The position numbers and the translations under genes are program-made. 64,000 nucleotides of DNA from Henckelia pumila (lineage: Eukaryota; Streptophyta; Magnoliopsida; Lamiales; Gesneriaceae): the NCBI RefSeq assembly GCF_033568475.1, contig NC_133121.1, forward strand, positions 132,712,375 to 132,776,374, in the 5' to 3' direction. This document shows positions 61,642-64,000 of the stretch, one piece after another (the stretch's first letter is position 1; every line of letters starts with the position of its first letter). The notes under the pieces are model-generated. The model saw only the letters and a list, made by a program, of their open reading frames with translations, was not told where the DNA came from and made no database searches.

Positions 61642-62257
61642 CAATGTTTTTTAAAAGCGCGCTATGAGGCGCGCTATAGCGTGATTTCCATATAGCGCTC
61701 AGCCTTTAGTGGAAAGCTCAAATAGTGCACGCTATTTGCCAACCTGGAGCGCCTTAGCGCAAATTGCGTGCACTATTGGGCTATGGCGCAAAAAGCCCAC
61801 GCTATTTGGGCAAAAATAATAGAAGCCCATTCGATAATAATTAATAAAAGCCCAAACCACAAACCCTAGAGCCGATTTCAGTTGTAAATTTCTGCTTTCT
61901 TGGGAGATTTTGGGTCGATCATTGGGTTCAATTGCTGGGCAGATTGATGAATTTTGGGTACATTTTGTTGGATTTGTGGGCTGAATTTCTGGGTCGAATT
62001 GCTGGGAAGATTGTTAAATTAAAATTAGTTGTAAATGTCTATAAAACTGATTTGTGGATGGGTTTATTTTGGCATGTAAAGATTAATTATTATGATTTCA
62101 TGACTAATTATATATTTTTTACTTATATAAGTATATTTATATTTTTTTAATTTAATAATAGACGCGCACGAATAGCTTGCGCTATGCGCTGCGCTATTTA
62201 CGCTACGCTATGACAAGACAAATGCTATAGGTCAACGCTACGATTTTAAAAGCACTG
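61642..62257. mobile_element. hAT-type MITE (616 bp) with exact 8-bp target duplication
   Basis: Left end CAATGTTTTTTAAAAGCGCG and right end, reversed, CAGTGCTTTTAAAATCGTAG. The flanks are GTCGGACA at 61634-61641 and GTCGGACA at 62258-62265, an exact 8-bp duplication typical of hAT transposition. Both subterminal zones are packed with GCGCTATAGCG-like short palindromes. The centre (about 61860-62040) is different, gene-like in composition, with AAACCCTAGAGCCGATTTCA and repeated GGGTCGA/TTGCTGGG phrases. No transposase. Confidence 0.88.
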
Positions 62258-62379
62258 GTCGGACAAGCTATTCCATGATTTTCTCACCATCTCCAGAATG
62301 ATTGATCATCCTTGTGGGTGGTGATTGAGCAATATATTTCACAATTATTGATTAACATTCTCATTTAAGGCATTAGCTG

Positions 62380-63340
62380 ATGGAGTGGAGCGACTAGTTG
62401 TGTCACCCTAAATAGCCTAGTCGAATCAAGTTAAGTAATATGTAGTTGCGTGAGTAGGGATCCCACGAGAAGTGTGGACTTTATGTGCGAAAAAATTTAA
62501 AACAATAAAAAATAAAATAATCGGGTTTCATAAAATTAAACCCTGAAAAGAAAAAAAAATGAATTCCAACAATAAATTAATTAGCAACCAACCAATATTA
62601 AAATTACTTGACAATCAACGAGTACTGACCTTGATTTCGGGCGATTCTACCATTGGAATTTTATAACTCGATCACTGATGCAACAATTCCAATTTATATT
62701 TGAATACTCATCATTGAAATTTCAAATCCTATTTTTGCGTTACTATTTGTTAAATAGAACCATTGGAATTTTATAACTCGATCACTGATGCAATAATTCC
62801 AATTTATATTTGAATACTCATCATTGGAAATTCAAATCCTATTTTTGCGTTACTATTTGTTAAATAGAAGCACACACTCTAATTAATCCTTATCAATTAA
62901 ATAATCTCATGCAAAATTAAAGATATAAGTTATTGTTAGCATTAAAAACTAGCAAGATGAAGAAGCTAAACAATATAGACATAAGCGGTTGCATTTAATC
63001 TAGTCAAATGTTTTGCCTGAGAATTAATAAATTCAAAATTAAAAAATCATTTCTTAATTGTCTCAGAAATTAGAAGGAAATATAATAAATTATGAAAAAC
63101 AAAATAAAAATTGATGCTAAAAAATAAACCAACCAAAACTATGCACACAGATTAAAGCTCACAAGTTATATAATTATTCTAAGGTTTTGTCTTTCTAAAC
63201 CAAGAAAATAAAATTTGGCCAAGTAAGACCATTAGATTTTCAAAGATTTTGTTTTTCCGATGAATGTCAAAGCAAAGAACAAGAAAATAAAACAATAACT
63301 AGCTACCTAAAGGGATAGATATTTTCGTGCAAGACTATAG
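62380..63340. other. AT-rich stretch, possible old LTR-element debris
   Basis: Contains GAGTAGGGATCCCACGAGAA near 62455 and wording loosely like that at 27.4 kb, suggesting remnants of a plant LTR element, plus the 110-bp tandem repeat listed separately. No protein region, primer site or paired ends found, so this remains a weak call. Confidence 0.25.
62651..62870. repeat. Tandem repeat, 2 x 110 bp
   Basis: CATTGGAATTTTATAACTCG begins at 62651 and again at 62761, and the units run through to TTGTTAAATAGAA at 62759 and 62869 with only a few differences. A recent local duplication. Confidence 0.9.
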
Positions 63341-63390
63341 ATACTGGTTTTGGATTCTTCGGGTACATTTTCAGTTAAATTTTTTTTTTT

Positions 63391-63990
63391 TTGAGTTTTT
63401 CCTTCCCAGCGTCCTCTTTTCCTTCTTTTCCGCTTTATCATGTAATTTGGAAGATGCCAATTCCTTCTAAGGTTAAAGTCTTCTCGTGGACTGGTGCATT
63501 TGGTAAACTTCCGACTTCGGAGGTGATGCAGAGAAGGAACCCCTCGTGTTATCTTGGTCCTAGTTGGTGTGTTTAATGGACGCAGGATTTGGAGACTCGG
63601 GATAATGTGCTTTTACATTGTCCTTTTGGCCAGTCACTTTGGAGTAAACCTTGGTAGATTTGAATTTGGTATGGGTTGTGCCAAAATCTATTTGGGATTT
63701 GTTTGATCTGGATCTAGGACGTGTTTTGGTTAGGAGATAGGGGATTTTCTGGAATACGGTACCTCGTTGCATTTGTTGGTCTGTTTGGCTGAGAGAAACA
63801 AGAGGATTTTTGAAGATCTAGAAGACTCGGCGTAGATTGCTGGGACAAGATTAAGCTTAGGGTGCTTTGGTGGCTTCAGTCTTCTTCGGACTTTAAATCT
63901 TTTGCTGTGTCAGGCGCGTATAGGGATTGGAGCATTATTTTGAGTTAGCTATTTGAGTAGTTAGCTTTGGTAATGTGTTGACATCTGGTC
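63391..63990 (+). mobile_element. LINE 3' fragment (L1-type), opposite orientation
   Basis: Plus-strand zf-RVT-like block: VIWKMPIPSKVKVFSWTGAF, then LLHCPFGQSLW. After it come ERNKRIFEDLEDSA and, in another frame, WDKIKLRVLWWLQSSSDFKS and YRDWSIIL with a stop. It is the same family as the fragments at 58.5 and 25.1 kb. Frameshifted, with internal stops; it may continue past the window edge. Confidence 0.65.
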
Positions 63991-64000
63991 CATTGTAATT

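Noticed and set aside
62651-62870. CRISPR-like repeat
   Set aside because: Only two directly adjacent 110-bp units, with no spacers, in a plant genome.

Overview
The window is nuclear DNA of a flowering plant, almost certainly a eudicot. The genes have many short exons with GT-AG introns, the intergenic DNA is AT-rich, and the recognised proteins are typical plant families: MPB2C, plant-type asparaginase, chloroplast SPPA1, COBRA-like, SPIRAL1, ELF5 and VIP4/LEO1. I cannot name the species.

Layout. 1-3066 (+): MPB2C, whose start codon begins one base before the window. 3845-4904 (-): a four-exon gene of a family I do not recognise. About 6.6-13.9 kb (-): a nearly full-length integrated plant pararetrovirus (Caulimoviridae) with capsid, movement, protease, RT-RNase H and transactivator regions, a viral promoter and a tRNA-Met primer site. 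14389-17192 (+): isoaspartyl peptidase/L-asparaginase. 17786-31262 (+): SPPA1, 13 exons, its long introns full of transposon debris. 32526-34634 (+): a COBRA-like gene closest to COBL4. 35769-36790 (-): SPIRAL1, with a 5' UTR intron reaching 37.7 kb. 36.8-42.4 kb: repeat-rich intergenic DNA with foldback and hAT-type MITEs, a tandem duplication and a perfect 27-bp-arm hairpin. 42407-47988 (+): ELF5. 51664-58035 (+): VIP4/LEO1. 58.5-64 kb: gene-poor, with two LINE tails, a hAT-type MITE with an exact 8-bp target duplication, and a 110-bp tandem repeat.

The genes are independent transcription units, not an operon. Two act on chromatin or RNA and flowering time in Arabidopsis (ELF5, VIP4), two act on microtubules (MPB2C, SPIRAL1), one on secondary-wall cellulose (COBL4), one on plastid proteolysis (SPPA1) and one on nitrogen remobilisation or isoaspartyl repair (asparaginase). 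Exon boundaries were placed by eye from splice sites, reading phase and remembered family sequences; every listed multi-exon model keeps frame throughout. I see no unmistakably new multi-gene system. The richest signal is the integrated virus, whose two ends are complementary to each other and whose promoter region carries duplicated palindromes with paired base changes.
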